DNA of 64,000 bases from Senegalimassilia faecalis. Its GTDB lineage: Bacteria; Actinomycetota; Coriobacteriia; Coriobacteriales; Eggerthellaceae. The stretch spans positions 930,001 to 994,000 of the forward strand of contig NZ_SDPW01000001.1 in the NCBI RefSeq assembly GCF_004135645.1, in the 5' to 3' direction. Shown in pieces: positions 34,360 through 42,773 of the stretch (position 1 is its first letter; each line of letters begins with the position of its first letter). A program made the position numbers and the translations under genes. Below the pieces are notes generated by a model. That model was not told where the DNA came from, made no database searches, and was given only the letters and a program-made list of their open reading frames with translations.

Positions 34360-35964
34360 CTATTTCTCTTCCGCTTCCTCGTCCTTCTTGTCGGCTTCGG
34401 TGATGCTGCAGTTCGTGATGAGGATCAGCCCCGCCACGGATGCGGCGGCCTGCAGAGCCGTCACCGTTACCTTCGCCGGATCGGCAACGCCCATGGAAAT
34501 CATGTTGCCGTACTTGCCGGTTTCGCAATCCAGGCCATAGCCCGGCTCGGCCTCAAGCGCCTTGGCCACCTCAACATCGCCGTTGTAGCCGGCGTTGCTG
34601 CACAGCGCGCGCATGGGCTCTTCGAGCGCCTTGCGCAGGATGTCCACGCCGAACTTCTCTTCGTCGCTGGCAACTTCCACCTGGTCAAGCGCCTTGGACG
34701 CCTGGATAAGCGCCACGCCGCCGCCAGCCAGAAGGCCCTGGCTTGCCGCGGAACGCGTTGCGCGCAGTGCGTCCTGGATGCGGCTACGCATCTCGTTCAT
34801 CTCGGACTCGGTGGCCGCGCCCACGCTCATGACGGCGATGCCGCCGGACAGCTTCGCCAGGCGCTCGCGCATAACGTCAAGCTCGTAATCGGAATGCGGG
34901 CGCTTCAGCTCGTTGCGAATAGCCTCGCAGCGCTGGTCGATGGCTTCCTGCTTGCCTTTACCGCCGATGATGAGCGTGCGGTCCTTCGTAATCTGCACGC
35001 TTGCAGCGCGACCGAGCATGCTCTTCTTCGCATCGGCCAAGGTCAGGCCGCGGTCGGGCGTGATAACCTCGCCGCCCGTCAGGATGGCCATGTCCTCCAG
35101 CTCGGCCTTGCGGCGCTCTTCGGCGCCCGGCGCCACCACGGCGGCGCTGATAAGCGTGCCGCGCTGGCGGTTCATCAACAGCGAGTTCAACGATTCGCCG
35201 CGCACGTCGTCGGCCACGATCAGCAGCGGATGGCCCGTCTGCATGACCTCCTCAAGCACCGGCACAACGTCCTTGAAGTTGTCGGCCAGGCGCTGGTCGG
35301 TGATAAAGATGTACGGCTGCTCGAGTTCGCCGGTCATCTTGCCCATGTCATCGGCCATATACGGCGAAATGAAGCCGCGGTCGAACAGCATGCCCTTCTT
35401 CACGTCCAGGCTGATGCCGAACTTCGTGGACTTCTCAACGGAGATGACGCCGTCCTGCCCGATCTCGTCGAGCGCCTCGGCGATGGTGTTGCCGATTTCC
35501 GGGTCGCCCGAGGACACGGTGGCGATTTCGGCCATCTGCTCGCGCGTGGTGACCTGCGTGGCGGACTTCAGCAGCGCATCGGACGCAACGTCGGCGGCCT
35601 TCTGGATGCCGCGGCGCAACGCCAACGGGTCATTGCCGGCGGTAACGTAGCGCACGCCCTCGCGCACGATGGCGTCGGCCAGAAGCGTTGCCGTGGACGT
35701 GCCGTCGCCGGCCTCGTTGTTGGCGGCAGTGGCGGCCTCGCGCACCACCTGCAGACCCATCTTCTCCACGCGATCGCGCGAACCGACGTGCGCGGCAACC
35801 GTAGCGCCGTCGTTCGACACGTACGGATGACGCTCGCCTTCCTTCGTGACGCCGACGTAGCGGCCCTTCGGACCGATGGTCACGCGAACCGTGTCGGCCA
35901 GCTTCGCCACGCCAGCCGCAAGTTTCTCGCGGGTTTCGTTATCGTACGAAATTTCTTTAGCCAT
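34360..35964 (-). CDS. groEL: GroEL-type chaperonin, divergent and without groES nearby
   Basis: 534 residues from ATG 35964 behind AAGGAAGGGG; normal GroEL length. The ATP-binding signatures VTIGPKGRYV and NNEAGDGTSTAT are clear but diverge from the usual GPKGRNV and DVAGDGTTTAT. The C-terminus ends in KKDEEAEEK without the GGM repeats. Apical and intermediate domains are complete (ISPYMADDMGKMTGELEQPYIFITD). No groES gene adjoins, so the cofactor is encoded elsewhere. A CIRCE operator upstream indicates heat-shock control by HrcA. Confidence 0.95.
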   Translation of the reverse strand: MAKEISYDNETREKLAAGVAKLADTVRVTIGPKGRYVGVTKEGERHPYVSNDGATVAAHVGSRDRVEKMGLQVVREAATAANNEAGDGTSTATLLADAIVREGVRYVTAGNDPLALRRGIQKAADVASDALLKSATQVTTREQMAEIATVSSGDPEIGNTIAEALDEIGQDGVISVEKSTKFGISLDVKKGMLFDRGFISPYMADDMGKMTGELEQPYIFITDQRLADNFKDVVPVLEEVMQTGHPLLIVADDVRGESLNSLLMNRQRGTLISAAVVAPGAEERRKAELEDMAILTGGEVITPDRGLTLADAKKSMLGRAASVQITKDRTLIIGGKGKQEAIDQRCEAIRNELKRPHSDYELDVMRERLAKLSGGIAVMSVGAATESEMNEMRSRIQDALRATRSAASQGLLAGGGVALIQASKALDQVEVASDEEKFGVDILRKALEEPMRALCSNAGYNGDVEVAKALEAEPGYGLDCETGKYGNMISMGVADPAKVTVTALQAAASVAGLILITNCSITEADKKDEEAEEK

Positions 35965-36018
35965 GCTAAGAGCCCCTTCCTTGAGCACGCGCACAACAAA
36001 ATATGCTACCTACGAAAG

Positions 36019-36045
36019 TTAGCACTCTTTGGCCTCGAGTGCTAG
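36019..36045 (-). promoter_or_regulatory. CIRCE operator (HrcA site) before groEL
   Basis: TTAGCACTC-N9-GAGTGCTAG, eight of nine bases in each arm pairing with the consensus TTAGCACTC/GAGTGCTAA, 55 bases upstream of the groEL ATG. Confidence 0.93.
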
Positions 36046-36092
36046 CCACAGCAGCCTATTAGTCAGAAAAGGGAAGCGTTTCGTTACCTTAT

Positions 36093-36626
36093 TTATCCTT
36101 CCAGCCACTCCACAAGAGGTTCGGGGGCGTTGAATACTTCGCAATCGCGACGCCAGTCAGTGGAGTTGAGGCCCGTTTCGCATGCGCGGTCGAGCATTTC
36201 CACCATTGGATCGAAGTACCCGCCCACGTTCAGAATGGCGCTTTTCGCATCGAGCTCGCCCGCCTTCACCTGCGACACGACCACGAAGAACTCGTCGAAC
36301 GTGCCCAGACCGCCCGGCATGGTCACGAACGCGTCCGCCAGCTCGATCATGCGCGTTTTGCGCGTGGCCAGGTCAGATTCGCAAATGAGCTCTTCACACG
36401 GGAAGATGTCGCGGCCCTTCTGGTTCAGGCCCTCGGTGACCACGCCGATAACGTTGCCGCCCTCGGCTGCAACGCCGTGCGCCACCGCGCCCATCAGCCC
36501 CACGTCGTAGCCGCCGAACACCATGCCGTGGCCGTGTTTCGCCAGCGTGCGCCCCAGCTCGAACGCCGCGTCCACGTACACCGCGTCCAGATTCAAGCTC
36601 GACGAGCCGAACACGCAAACCCTCAT
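36093..36626 (-). CDS. LOG-family (TIGR00730) nucleotide 5'-monophosphate phosphoribohydrolase
   Basis: 177 residues from ATG 36626, 6 bases after AAAGGG. The Rossmann-like fold begins VCVFGSSS; GGYDVGLMGAVA binds phosphate, and PGGLGTFDEFF (104-114) is the family signature PGGxGTxxE with Arg 89/Lys 90 nearby. Members release ribose phosphate from nucleotide monophosphates (cytokinin activation in plants, nucleotide salvage in bacteria). No functional link to neighbours is apparent. Confidence 0.9.
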   Translation of the reverse strand: MRVCVFGSSSLNLDAVYVDAAFELGRTLAKHGHGMVFGGYDVGLMGAVAHGVAAEGGNVIGVVTEGLNQKGRDIFPCEELICESDLATRKTRMIELADAFVTMPGGLGTFDEFFVVVSQVKAGELDAKSAILNVGGYFDPMVEMLDRACETGLNSTDWRRDCEVFNAPEPLVEWLEG

Positions 36627-36717
36627 GGCAAACCCTTTCGATCGCAAAATCACAACGCCGCATAGCGTACACCATCCGCAAAGCGAAAAAGCGATCCTCA
36701 CGAGTGCGCGCGTACAG

Positions 36718-36857
36718 AAAATCGCTCATGTATGTGATTTAATCGCACCAGCAAGCGTAGCAACGGCAACTCCATTTCCATTTCCCCAGGTCAAAGATGC
36801 GCGTCATACAACGCTACTTGGCACCTTTCCAGCAAATCACATACATGAGCGGTTTTT
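36718..36857. repeat. 140-bp palindromic element, variant 2, copy b
   Basis: Arms are the same as those of the element at 19087-19226 (AATCGCTCATGTATGTGATT at left, its complement at right with one change). The core TTTCCCCAGGTCAAA at 36781-36795 occupies the centre. The intervening 40 and 38 bases differ from copy a, so the arms and core are conserved while the interior is not. It lies between the LOG gene start and the torD terminator. Confidence 0.85.
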
Positions 36858-36946
36858 GCGCGCACGGCCAGCCGCAACCGGTTAGCACGGCCCGCCGCAC
36901 CCGACCTCGCCCGGACGAACGCCGCCCCCCGTGCTACCCGAAACGC

Positions 36947-36974
36947 AAAAGGGCCCGGCGCAACCGCCGGGCCC
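36947..36974 (-). terminator. Terminator of the torD operon
   Basis: On the minus strand a GGGCCCGGCG/CGCCGGGCCC stem with a 4-base loop is followed by TTTT, about 90 bases after the torD stop. Confidence 0.75.
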
Positions 36975-37062
36975 AACAGCAACCGCCGCGTTTTCGCAGC
37001 CTCTACCTTATTAGTAAGCAACGCTTCGCCGCAACAGCGCGAAACACGTTTGCGGCCTGCCG

Positions 37063-37767
37063 CTATGCCGCTTCCTCTACGCTGTCCAGCAGCTCTTCAA
37101 GCACGGCGGCGTCTTCCTCGACGTAGCCCATGACCAGCTGGGCCAAGCCCTGATAGAACGCGGTGTGTGAGAAGCGACGCATGTCCTCGGTCATCATGGG
37201 CAGCCAGTTCAGCAGGTGGTCCTGCGCGAACGTGCGCTGCGTCTCAAGCTGCTCGATGGCCTTGTCCTCGTCGCCGGCGCGCAGGGCGTCGGCCGTGCGC
37301 ATGGCCATGCGTTGCATGAACTCAAGCTCCAGCGCGATGTGGTCCTCGCCCTCGGTCCAGCGGCCGCGCTTGAGGTTGTTCTCGCGCAGCGTCTGCAGCA
37401 CCTCTGCGCGCGCCTCCTGCATCATCAGGCGACGCTCGGAGGTGTACACGCTTTCGAAGGGGTATGCGGCGGAAAAGCCGTTCACACCGTGGCCGATGAA
37501 CGTGCGCACGTAGTCGATGGCCAGATCAGTGATGCTATCGTCCCAGCTGGTGCGCAGGTAGTCGTACAGCATGTGGTAGCCCTCATCTACCTTCGCGTTG
37601 CCCGTGGCCGCCGGGAAGCGCATGCCCTGCAACTCAGTGAGCACCGCTTTGTCGACTTCCTTCAGGAACAAGCGTGCCATCAGGCCATACGTACGCGCGC
37701 GGCCGTCCATCAGCGCCGCCAGATCCATTTCCTCGGCCTCCTGCGCCGCAACCATTTCCTCTGCCAT
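37063..37767 (-). CDS. TorD/DmsD-family molybdoenzyme chaperone
   Basis: 234 residues from ATG 37767, three bases after the stop of the upstream gene. All-helical protein with family features AYPFESVYTSERRLMM, EGEDHIALELEFM and HLLNWLPMM. TorD proteins hold the apo-form and Tat signal of a molybdoenzyme until the cofactor is inserted. No molybdoenzyme with a Tat signal lies in this window; the one at 19246 lacks such a signal, so the client is probably elsewhere. Confidence 0.9.
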   Translation of the reverse strand: MAEEMVAAQEAEEMDLAALMDGRARTYGLMARLFLKEVDKAVLTELQGMRFPAATGNAKVDEGYHMLYDYLRTSWDDSITDLAIDYVRTFIGHGVNGFSAAYPFESVYTSERRLMMQEARAEVLQTLRENNLKRGRWTEGEDHIALELEFMQRMAMRTADALRAGDEDKAIEQLETQRTFAQDHLLNWLPMMTEDMRRFSHTAFYQGLAQLVMGYVEEDAAVLEELLDSVEEAA

Positions 37768-37770
37768 CCC

Positions 37771-38586
37771 TTATTCCCCCTTCTTCTCAACCTGCGCGTT
37801 CACCTCGGACAGCATCATGCGGCCCAGGTCAGTCAGCTGCCACGAGCGGTCCTTCCAATGCAGCACGTCGGTGCGCTCCAGCATGTCGATGAAGTGCCCG
37901 CCGAAACGGCGCGGGCTCTGCACAACTTCGAAACCGTCCACCAGCTGCTCGATGTCATCCTTCGAGCGCGGGCTTGCGGCAACGAAGTTCATGACCGCGC
38001 GGTACACCTCCACGTACTTCACGTCGCGGTTGAACACCATGTCGCGGAACGCCGACCCGTCGGTCATCTGGGCAAACACTTCTTTGCCGGCCTCGGTGGT
38101 ACGCCACGTGGGGTCGACGCGCTCCTTGATTTCCAGATACTCGACGCCCTCTTCGATGTCCTCGTGCTCCTCGACAGTCTCGGGCATCTCAAGTTCCAGC
38201 GCGCCGGCGCGTTCGAGCATGCGGCACAGCGTGGTGGTGCCGTACACGGAGCGGTTGTCGGCCTGCAGCGCGTCAACCTTCTCGGTCAGCCCGCTGTTCA
38301 GGCAGCCGCCTTCGCACCAACCCAGGATGGAAACGAGCACCGGACGACGCGCCGGGTTGTGATCGAGCATGGCAAGCACCGCTTCAACGGCGCCGCCTTG
38401 GCGCTCGGGGCTGTACACCGACTCGCGCTGCATGCCCTCGGGCATGTTGCGCATGGTGGGATAGTCCACCGTATCCAACGGGTTGTCGTCGTCCATGTCC
38501 TCCTGGTTGATGTCCAGATCGTCCACGGCCAACGGATCGAACTCGTCCTCTTCGTCCCACAAGTCGACGATTTGGTCTTCGGCCAT
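37771..38586 (-). CDS. Acidic protein of unknown function, coupled to the TorD gene
   Basis: 271 residues from ATG 38586. Residues 1-40 are strongly acidic (LWDEEDEFDPLAVDDLDINQ). Two segments resemble winged-helix units (RMLERAGALELEMPE; HFIDMLERTDVLHWKDRSWQLTDLGRMML), so it might bind DNA or act as an adaptor. Three cysteines (two in GWCEGGC) could bind metal. Tight linkage with torD suggests a role in molybdoenzyme assembly; not recognised by name. Confidence 0.7.
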   Translation of the reverse strand: MAEDQIVDLWDEEDEFDPLAVDDLDINQEDMDDDNPLDTVDYPTMRNMPEGMQRESVYSPERQGGAVEAVLAMLDHNPARRPVLVSILGWCEGGCLNSGLTEKVDALQADNRSVYGTTTLCRMLERAGALELEMPETVEEHEDIEEGVEYLEIKERVDPTWRTTEAGKEVFAQMTDGSAFRDMVFNRDVKYVEVYRAVMNFVAASPRSKDDIEQLVDGFEVVQSPRRFGGHFIDMLERTDVLHWKDRSWQLTDLGRMMLSEVNAQVEKKGE

Positions 38587-39026
38587 TGCCTTGTCCCCCT
38601 GTTCTCCGATCAGGCCGCCCGGCATCCGCGCGGCGTTGCGCGCGGGCCTTCGCAAGCTTGCACGGCGCGGGCCTTGCAAGCTCACCGCAAGCACTTGGCG
38701 GCGGCAACACATGCCGCACGCCGCGCCCCATGGCGGCGATTGCCCGTAAACCTGCAGGTCACGGGCGTTTCCTCTTCGCTGCGGCTCATTATAGGAAGCG
38801 CGGCGGGCGCCCTATCATCCCGCAAACCCTAAAATGGCGAACTTGTTGGCCCGCACGGGCCGCGCCGGGGCCTTCAAGCATCATACGCGCGGGCTTATTC
38901 TGCATTTCCCCAGTTCAAACGCGTGCGAATGCCTTGCGGCGAAAACGCACGCCCCGTATACTTCCAATCACGTTGCCGAAAGCGGGGCTTTCCGTTCCTC
39001 ACAGTTATGCGAGAAGGGAGGCTCTT
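38587..39026. other. Intergenic region (440 bp) between divergent genes
   Basis: No gene is supported. Hairpins GGCCCG/CGGGCC (38848-38861) and GCCCCG...CGGGGC (38951-38988) flank a lone copy of the core TTTCCCCAGTTCAAA (38905-38919), the same core as in the 140-bp elements but without clear arms. Confidence 0.5.
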
Positions 39027-39488
39027 ATGGTCAACGCATCTTGGGGCAAGAAGATTCTTGCCATCGCGGTTGCGTGCTGCGCATGCGCGCTGATCGCCGT
39101 ACCGGCCTACGCGTTCTACTACGTCCACAGCGATGAGGGCACTCAGGTGGAAAGCAAGGGTGTGTACGAGATCACGTGCGTGCTCGACGAAACCGCCCAG
39201 GGCGGCGCGATTCGTAGCGAGCTGGTCCTTGTCCCCGAGGGCAGCACGGTTGCAGACCTGCTGAACGAGGACGTTATGTCCAGCGAGAACCAGAATGGCA
39301 TCGACGCCATTCACAACTACGACGTCACCAGCTTGAAGGACTACCTGTCCGGCAAGCAGTACACGTGCACGGTGTATGCGGCCGAAAGCCAGAAGCCGGG
39401 CACGCAGACCACGCACGACGGCCAGGGCACCACGGGTGAGAGCACCCAGCTCAACCGTTACGACAACGTGGTCATCACGGTGGCATAG
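39027..39488 (+). CDS. Small secreted protein
   Basis: 153 residues from ATG 39027 behind AAGGGAGG. Residues 1-29 are a signal peptide or membrane anchor (AIAVACCACALIAVPAYAF). The mature part has VYEITCVLDETAQGG and ELVLVPEGSTVADLLNE, reminiscent of DUF4430-like cobalamin/surface domains, and two further Cys-free beta-type segments. Downstream hairpin at 39509. The family assignment is weak; an extracellular location is well supported. Confidence 0.75.
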   Translation: MVNASWGKKILAIAVACCACALIAVPAYAFYYVHSDEGTQVESKGVYEITCVLDETAQGGAIRSELVLVPEGSTVADLLNEDVMSSENQNGIDAIHNYDVTSLKDYLSGKQYTCTVYAAESQKPGTQTTHDGQGTTGESTQLNRYDNVVITVA

Positions 39489-39508
39489 CGTTTCGCCCGC
39501 CGCCTGCT

Positions 39509-39534
39509 CGGGGCTGGTCGACCAGCCAGCCCCG
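39509..39534 (+). terminator. GC-rich hairpin after the secreted-protein gene
   Basis: CGGGGCTGG/CCAGCCCCG stem 20 bases after the stop codon; the T-run is poor (CCCCTTTCG). Confidence 0.5.
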
Positions 39535-39569
39535 GCGGCCCCTTTCGCGATCGCGCAAGACGGCACGAG

Positions 39570-39631
39570 GGCGTCGCCGATGCCACCGAACGGGAAAACG
39601 GCGTTCCCCTTTCCCGGGCCTTGGCGACGCC
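39570..39631 (+). ncRNA. Possible structured RNA (nested hairpin) ahead of a terminator
   Basis: GGCGTCGCC (39570-39578) pairs with GGCGACGCC (39623-39631), and CGGGAAA with TTTCCCG inside. It lies between two hairpin terminators and far from any gene, so it may be part of a short transcript ending at 39812. No known family was recognised. Confidence 0.25.
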
Positions 39632-39789
39632 AATCCCGGCCCAACACCACCCGCCTGCCGCCCCAACGCCGCGGCAGCACAGAGACGCCGGAGATGCGCA
39701 TGCGAAGCCGTCTTCTTGAGCGTTCTCCATGAGCGCACTCAAGCGAAACAATCGAACGATTTCAGCCGATTCCGCCCCGCGCCCACGCC

Positions 39790-39812
39790 ATCATCCCCCG
39801 AGGATGATTTTT
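39790..39812 (+). terminator. Rho-independent terminator without an obvious upstream gene
   Basis: ATCATCC-CCCGA-GGATGAT followed by TTTT, 300 bases after the nearest upstream stop. Confidence 0.7.
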
Positions 39813-39946
39813 CCATATGCCCAGGTGAGACGCTTACCTTGACGCTTTCACCCTGAAAATTACCCCGCTCCCTCATACCACTGCCCCTTTGCGCCCGCTA
39901 TTATAGGGAATCGAAGAGGATGCAATAAAATAGGAGGGTTTTGCGT

Positions 39947-42052
39947 ATGGGGGTACGTGTTCCTCGAATCACGCTCAAGGCTGATTTCGGAGATGAAAGC
40001 GCCTTTGGAGAGCTCAGCATGCTGTCGGTGGGCTACGGCCTGCACCAAGCATGGGTGTTCGCGACCATGTTCGGCACCGCTTCGGTGTTCGGCGCGGCGC
40101 ACACGTTCAACGGCATCTACAACAGCAGCGTGTCGCTGCCTTACCTTATTTCTTCATGCGTTTACGTTTGCGCGCTTCTGTTCATGGCGCTGACGAACCA
40201 GCGCTTCCTGAAGGCCTACACCACCCGCACCTTGCTGTGCGTGGGTGCATGCCTGTCGTGCGTGGGCACGTTTCTGCTTATGGCGCCGCCGAGCACCGGG
40301 TTCCCGCTGTTCGAGCTGATTTCGGGCATCATGACCGGTATCGGTTCGGCCACGCTCATCATCTACTGGGGCACGGCGTTCGCCCGCTGCGACAGCGCGT
40401 CGATCGTGCTGAACACCGCCGTGGCCATCACCATCTCCATCGTGCTGTTCGCCAGCGTGCTGCATTACGCGCCCTTCCCCATCTCCGGCACGGCAACTGC
40501 GCTGGTTCCCCTGCTTGAGCTGGCCATTTTGTGGAAGAAAACGCCGGATGCGTACTTCAAACGCAACGATGTCCCCATTTTCAAGCCGCTGCCCATCAAC
40601 CGCGGCAAGTTCATCGTACGCTTCGGTATGCCGGTGCTGGCGCTGGGCATTGCGCTGGGCCTGCTGCGCAGCAATTCCCTGCAGAACCTGGTCATGAACC
40701 CCAGTGTGGGCACGCAGCCCATGCTGATGCTGGCCGCCGGGTGCGCCACCGTCATCGTGCTGGTCACCATCATGGCGCTGGGCGGCAGCGACCGCTGGAG
40801 CCGCTTTTTCCAGCCGCTGGTGCCCTTCGTTGCCGTCACCATGTTCTTCATCCCATTCGCCAGCACGGAAAACTACATGCTGACCAGCGTGTTTCTGCTG
40901 GTTGGGTTCCTGTGCTTCGAATCGCTTATGTGGATCTTCTTCGGCGATCTGTCGCAACGCTTCCGTCTGTCGCCCGTGTTCGTGTTCGGCCTGGGCCGCG
41001 GCATCCTAGCCTTCGCCATCATGATCGGAACGCTGGCGCCGGTGGCTGCCGTGAACTACGTGCATGCCCTGCCGTTTGGCGGCGAAACCGTGGTGCTGCT
41101 GATGCTGCTGGTCATCATGTTCGCCTACGCGCTGCTGCCGCGCGAGCGCGAGATCGAGGCCATTGTGGCTCCGTGTCCGCTGGTCAAGGCCGTGTCCGAA
41201 AGCTTTGAGAGCCAAAGGGAATCCGCCCGCGTGGCCCAGGCGCGCAACTGCGGCGAGGCCCAGGGCATGACGCGTTCGTTCATGGACGCCGTCCAGCGCG
41301 AACGCGAGCGTGCCACCGCGGCGGCGAGCAGTGCGCAGGCTGGTGCGCAAGCCGCTAGCCAGAGCGCATCCCAGGGTACGACGTCGGAAGCGACGACCAA
41401 TGTGGCCACGGGCACTGCGAACGCGAGCGTCGAAGGCGCTTCCCATCAGGAAGAACGCGCCGACGCGCACAACGCTGATGCCGCATCGGGCACGCCGGGC
41501 ACCTCGGCGGCGGCTGAAAACGCCGCAAGCTCCAGCAATGCCGCGCCCGACGCGCCTGCCGCAGTCGAAGGCACCGCAAGCGCCCAAACCCAGCAGCCCG
41601 CGCAAAACGGCGAAGGCGCTTTGGGCAACGCCGTCGCAACAAGCAGTGCCACAGCTTCTGCAACCGCCTCACCTGCGCAAACGCATAGCTCTTCCGCTTC
41701 TAGCGCTGCCGGTTCGATGCCTGCGAGCAGCACCGCCTTCGTCACCGTAAGCCGCACGCCGCTTACGCAGGAGCCGGCCGCAAAGCCCGCGAACGGCAAC
41801 GACGCCGTGCGCGGCGGCGGGCGCTTCCGCGGCAAGTGCGAGACGGTGGCCAACACGTTTTTGCTGTCGCGCCGGGAAACGGAAATCCTGTTCTTCCTGG
41901 CCAAGGGCCACAACGCCGCTTACATCCAGGAGAAGCTCTACATCTCCGAAGGCACGGCGAAGACCCACATTCGCCACATCTACCGCAAGTGCGACGTGCA
42001 CAACCAGCAAGACCTCATGCGCATGGTCGAAGATGCGCAACCAACCGAATAG
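39947..42052 (+). CDS. MFS-like membrane protein with C-terminal LuxR helix-turn-helix, long linker
   Basis: 701 residues from ATG 39947, 8 bases after AGGAGGG. About twelve helices fill residues 25-400 and a LuxR helix-turn-helix closes the protein (FLLSRRETEILFFLAKGHN ... GTAKTHIRHIYRKCDVHNQQDL, about 635-695). The two are joined by a 230-residue linker of Ala, Ser, Gln, Thr and Pro, much longer than in the gene at 4008. Like that gene it is probably a one-component membrane regulator. It is followed by the five-unit array and then the cell-wall operon, either of which might be its target; that is speculation. Confidence 0.88.
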   Translation: MGVRVPRITLKADFGDESAFGELSMLSVGYGLHQAWVFATMFGTASVFGAAHTFNGIYNSSVSLPYLISSCVYVCALLFMALTNQRFLKAYTTRTLLCVGACLSCVGTFLLMAPPSTGFPLFELISGIMTGIGSATLIIYWGTAFARCDSASIVLNTAVAITISIVLFASVLHYAPFPISGTATALVPLLELAILWKKTPDAYFKRNDVPIFKPLPINRGKFIVRFGMPVLALGIALGLLRSNSLQNLVMNPSVGTQPMLMLAAGCATVIVLVTIMALGGSDRWSRFFQPLVPFVAVTMFFIPFASTENYMLTSVFLLVGFLCFESLMWIFFGDLSQRFRLSPVFVFGLGRGILAFAIMIGTLAPVAAVNYVHALPFGGETVVLLMLLVIMFAYALLPREREIEAIVAPCPLVKAVSESFESQRESARVAQARNCGEAQGMTRSFMDAVQRERERATAAASSAQAGAQAASQSASQGTTSEATTNVATGTANASVEGASHQEERADAHNADAASGTPGTSAAAENAASSSNAAPDAPAAVEGTASAQTQQPAQNGEGALGNAVATSSATASATASPAQTHSSSASSAAGSMPASSTAFVTVSRTPLTQEPAAKPANGNDAVRGGGRFRGKCETVANTFLLSRRETEILFFLAKGHNAAYIQEKLYISEGTAKTHIRHIYRKCDVHNQQDLMRMVEDAQPTE

Positions 42053-42773
42053 CCCAGCGCGGATTTTTGTGAAGCCAGCTTCGCCAAAATCCTCGGCGCA
42101 CGAAGTCCAAATCTGGCAAGAAATTGAGATTCCTGTATCCTGCATGCCAAAATCGCGCTCTCGTGGCAAGAAAAACGGGTTTCTGTAGCTCCGATCCGCC
42201 GAGAAATCCTCTTTTTGGCAAGAAACCCCAATTCCTGTAGGGTTTCAAGAGTCCGAAAAGGGTTTCGCGCTACAGAAATGCCGATTTCTTGCCACGAGAG
42301 CGCCCGGGAGGTCATCGGGATACAGAAATGCCGATTTCTTGCCAAGCGCAGAAGCGCGAACGCTTTCCTGAACCGCCTGCGCCGCTCCGAAGAGCGCAAC
42401 GCTGCCGCTTTTATCCCTCCGCTTTCTAATGGGACAGAGGAAAGGGGAAAGGCCAGTCCCTTCGCCACTCGCTTCACACCGACCCGAGCGGCAACACGGT
42501 GGAAAGTCAGCCCCTTCGCCCCGCCTTCGCCGTCCCTTCACCCCGCCAATGCCATCGGCTACGCCCACGCCTTCGCCTTGCCTTTACCTTCCTCCCTGCC
42601 CCCCATTCGCAAGCGGGCGTGCCACCGGCGTGCACCAGGCAATTTTCCGCTTACGATAAAATGACGATTGCGTAAAAGGCCTGGGGCAGCCATTATGATT
42701 GTGTCATGATGGAGCATCGGATAATTTGCGGCACGCGCCGCCGATATATGAGACAGCGTTGCAAGGAGCGGTA
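42053..42773. other. Intergenic region (721 bp) holding the five-unit array
   Basis: The array covers 42114-42344. The remainder holds a degenerate stretch at 42430-42475 related to the GGGACA...GTCCC palindromes, and the promoter region of the fha operon with a TATGAT box at 42694-42699. No gene is supported. Confidence 0.6.
42114..42344. repeat. Five-unit inverted array TGGCAAGAAA-N6-TTYCTGTA
   Basis: Units begin at 42114, 42164, 42216 (plus) and 42271, 42321 (minus), i.e. every 50-55 bases. Each 24-base unit is AGAAA-N6-TTTCT with fixed flanks TGGCA and GTA; the six central bases are TTGAGA, AACGGG, CCCCAA, TCGGCA, TCGGCA. Units 1-2 with the intervening segment ending GCGCTCTCG are an inverted copy of units 5-4, so the whole forms a 231-bp imperfect palindrome with unit 3 near its centre. 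Confidence 0.85.

Larger units (their letters stand above)
39489..39946. other. Intergenic region (458 bp) with hairpins, possible small RNA
   Basis: After the secreted-protein gene come a GC-rich hairpin (39509-39534), a nested hairpin (39570-39631) and a classical terminator (39790-39812). No coding sequence is supported. A promoter for the gene at 39947 should lie at its right end; TATTAT at about 39898 is a candidate -10. Confidence 0.55.

Noticed and set aside
42114-42344. CRISPR array
   Set aside because: Regular 50-bp spacing suggested it, but units switch orientation, each has a variable centre, the intervening segments are related by inversion and no cas genes are present.
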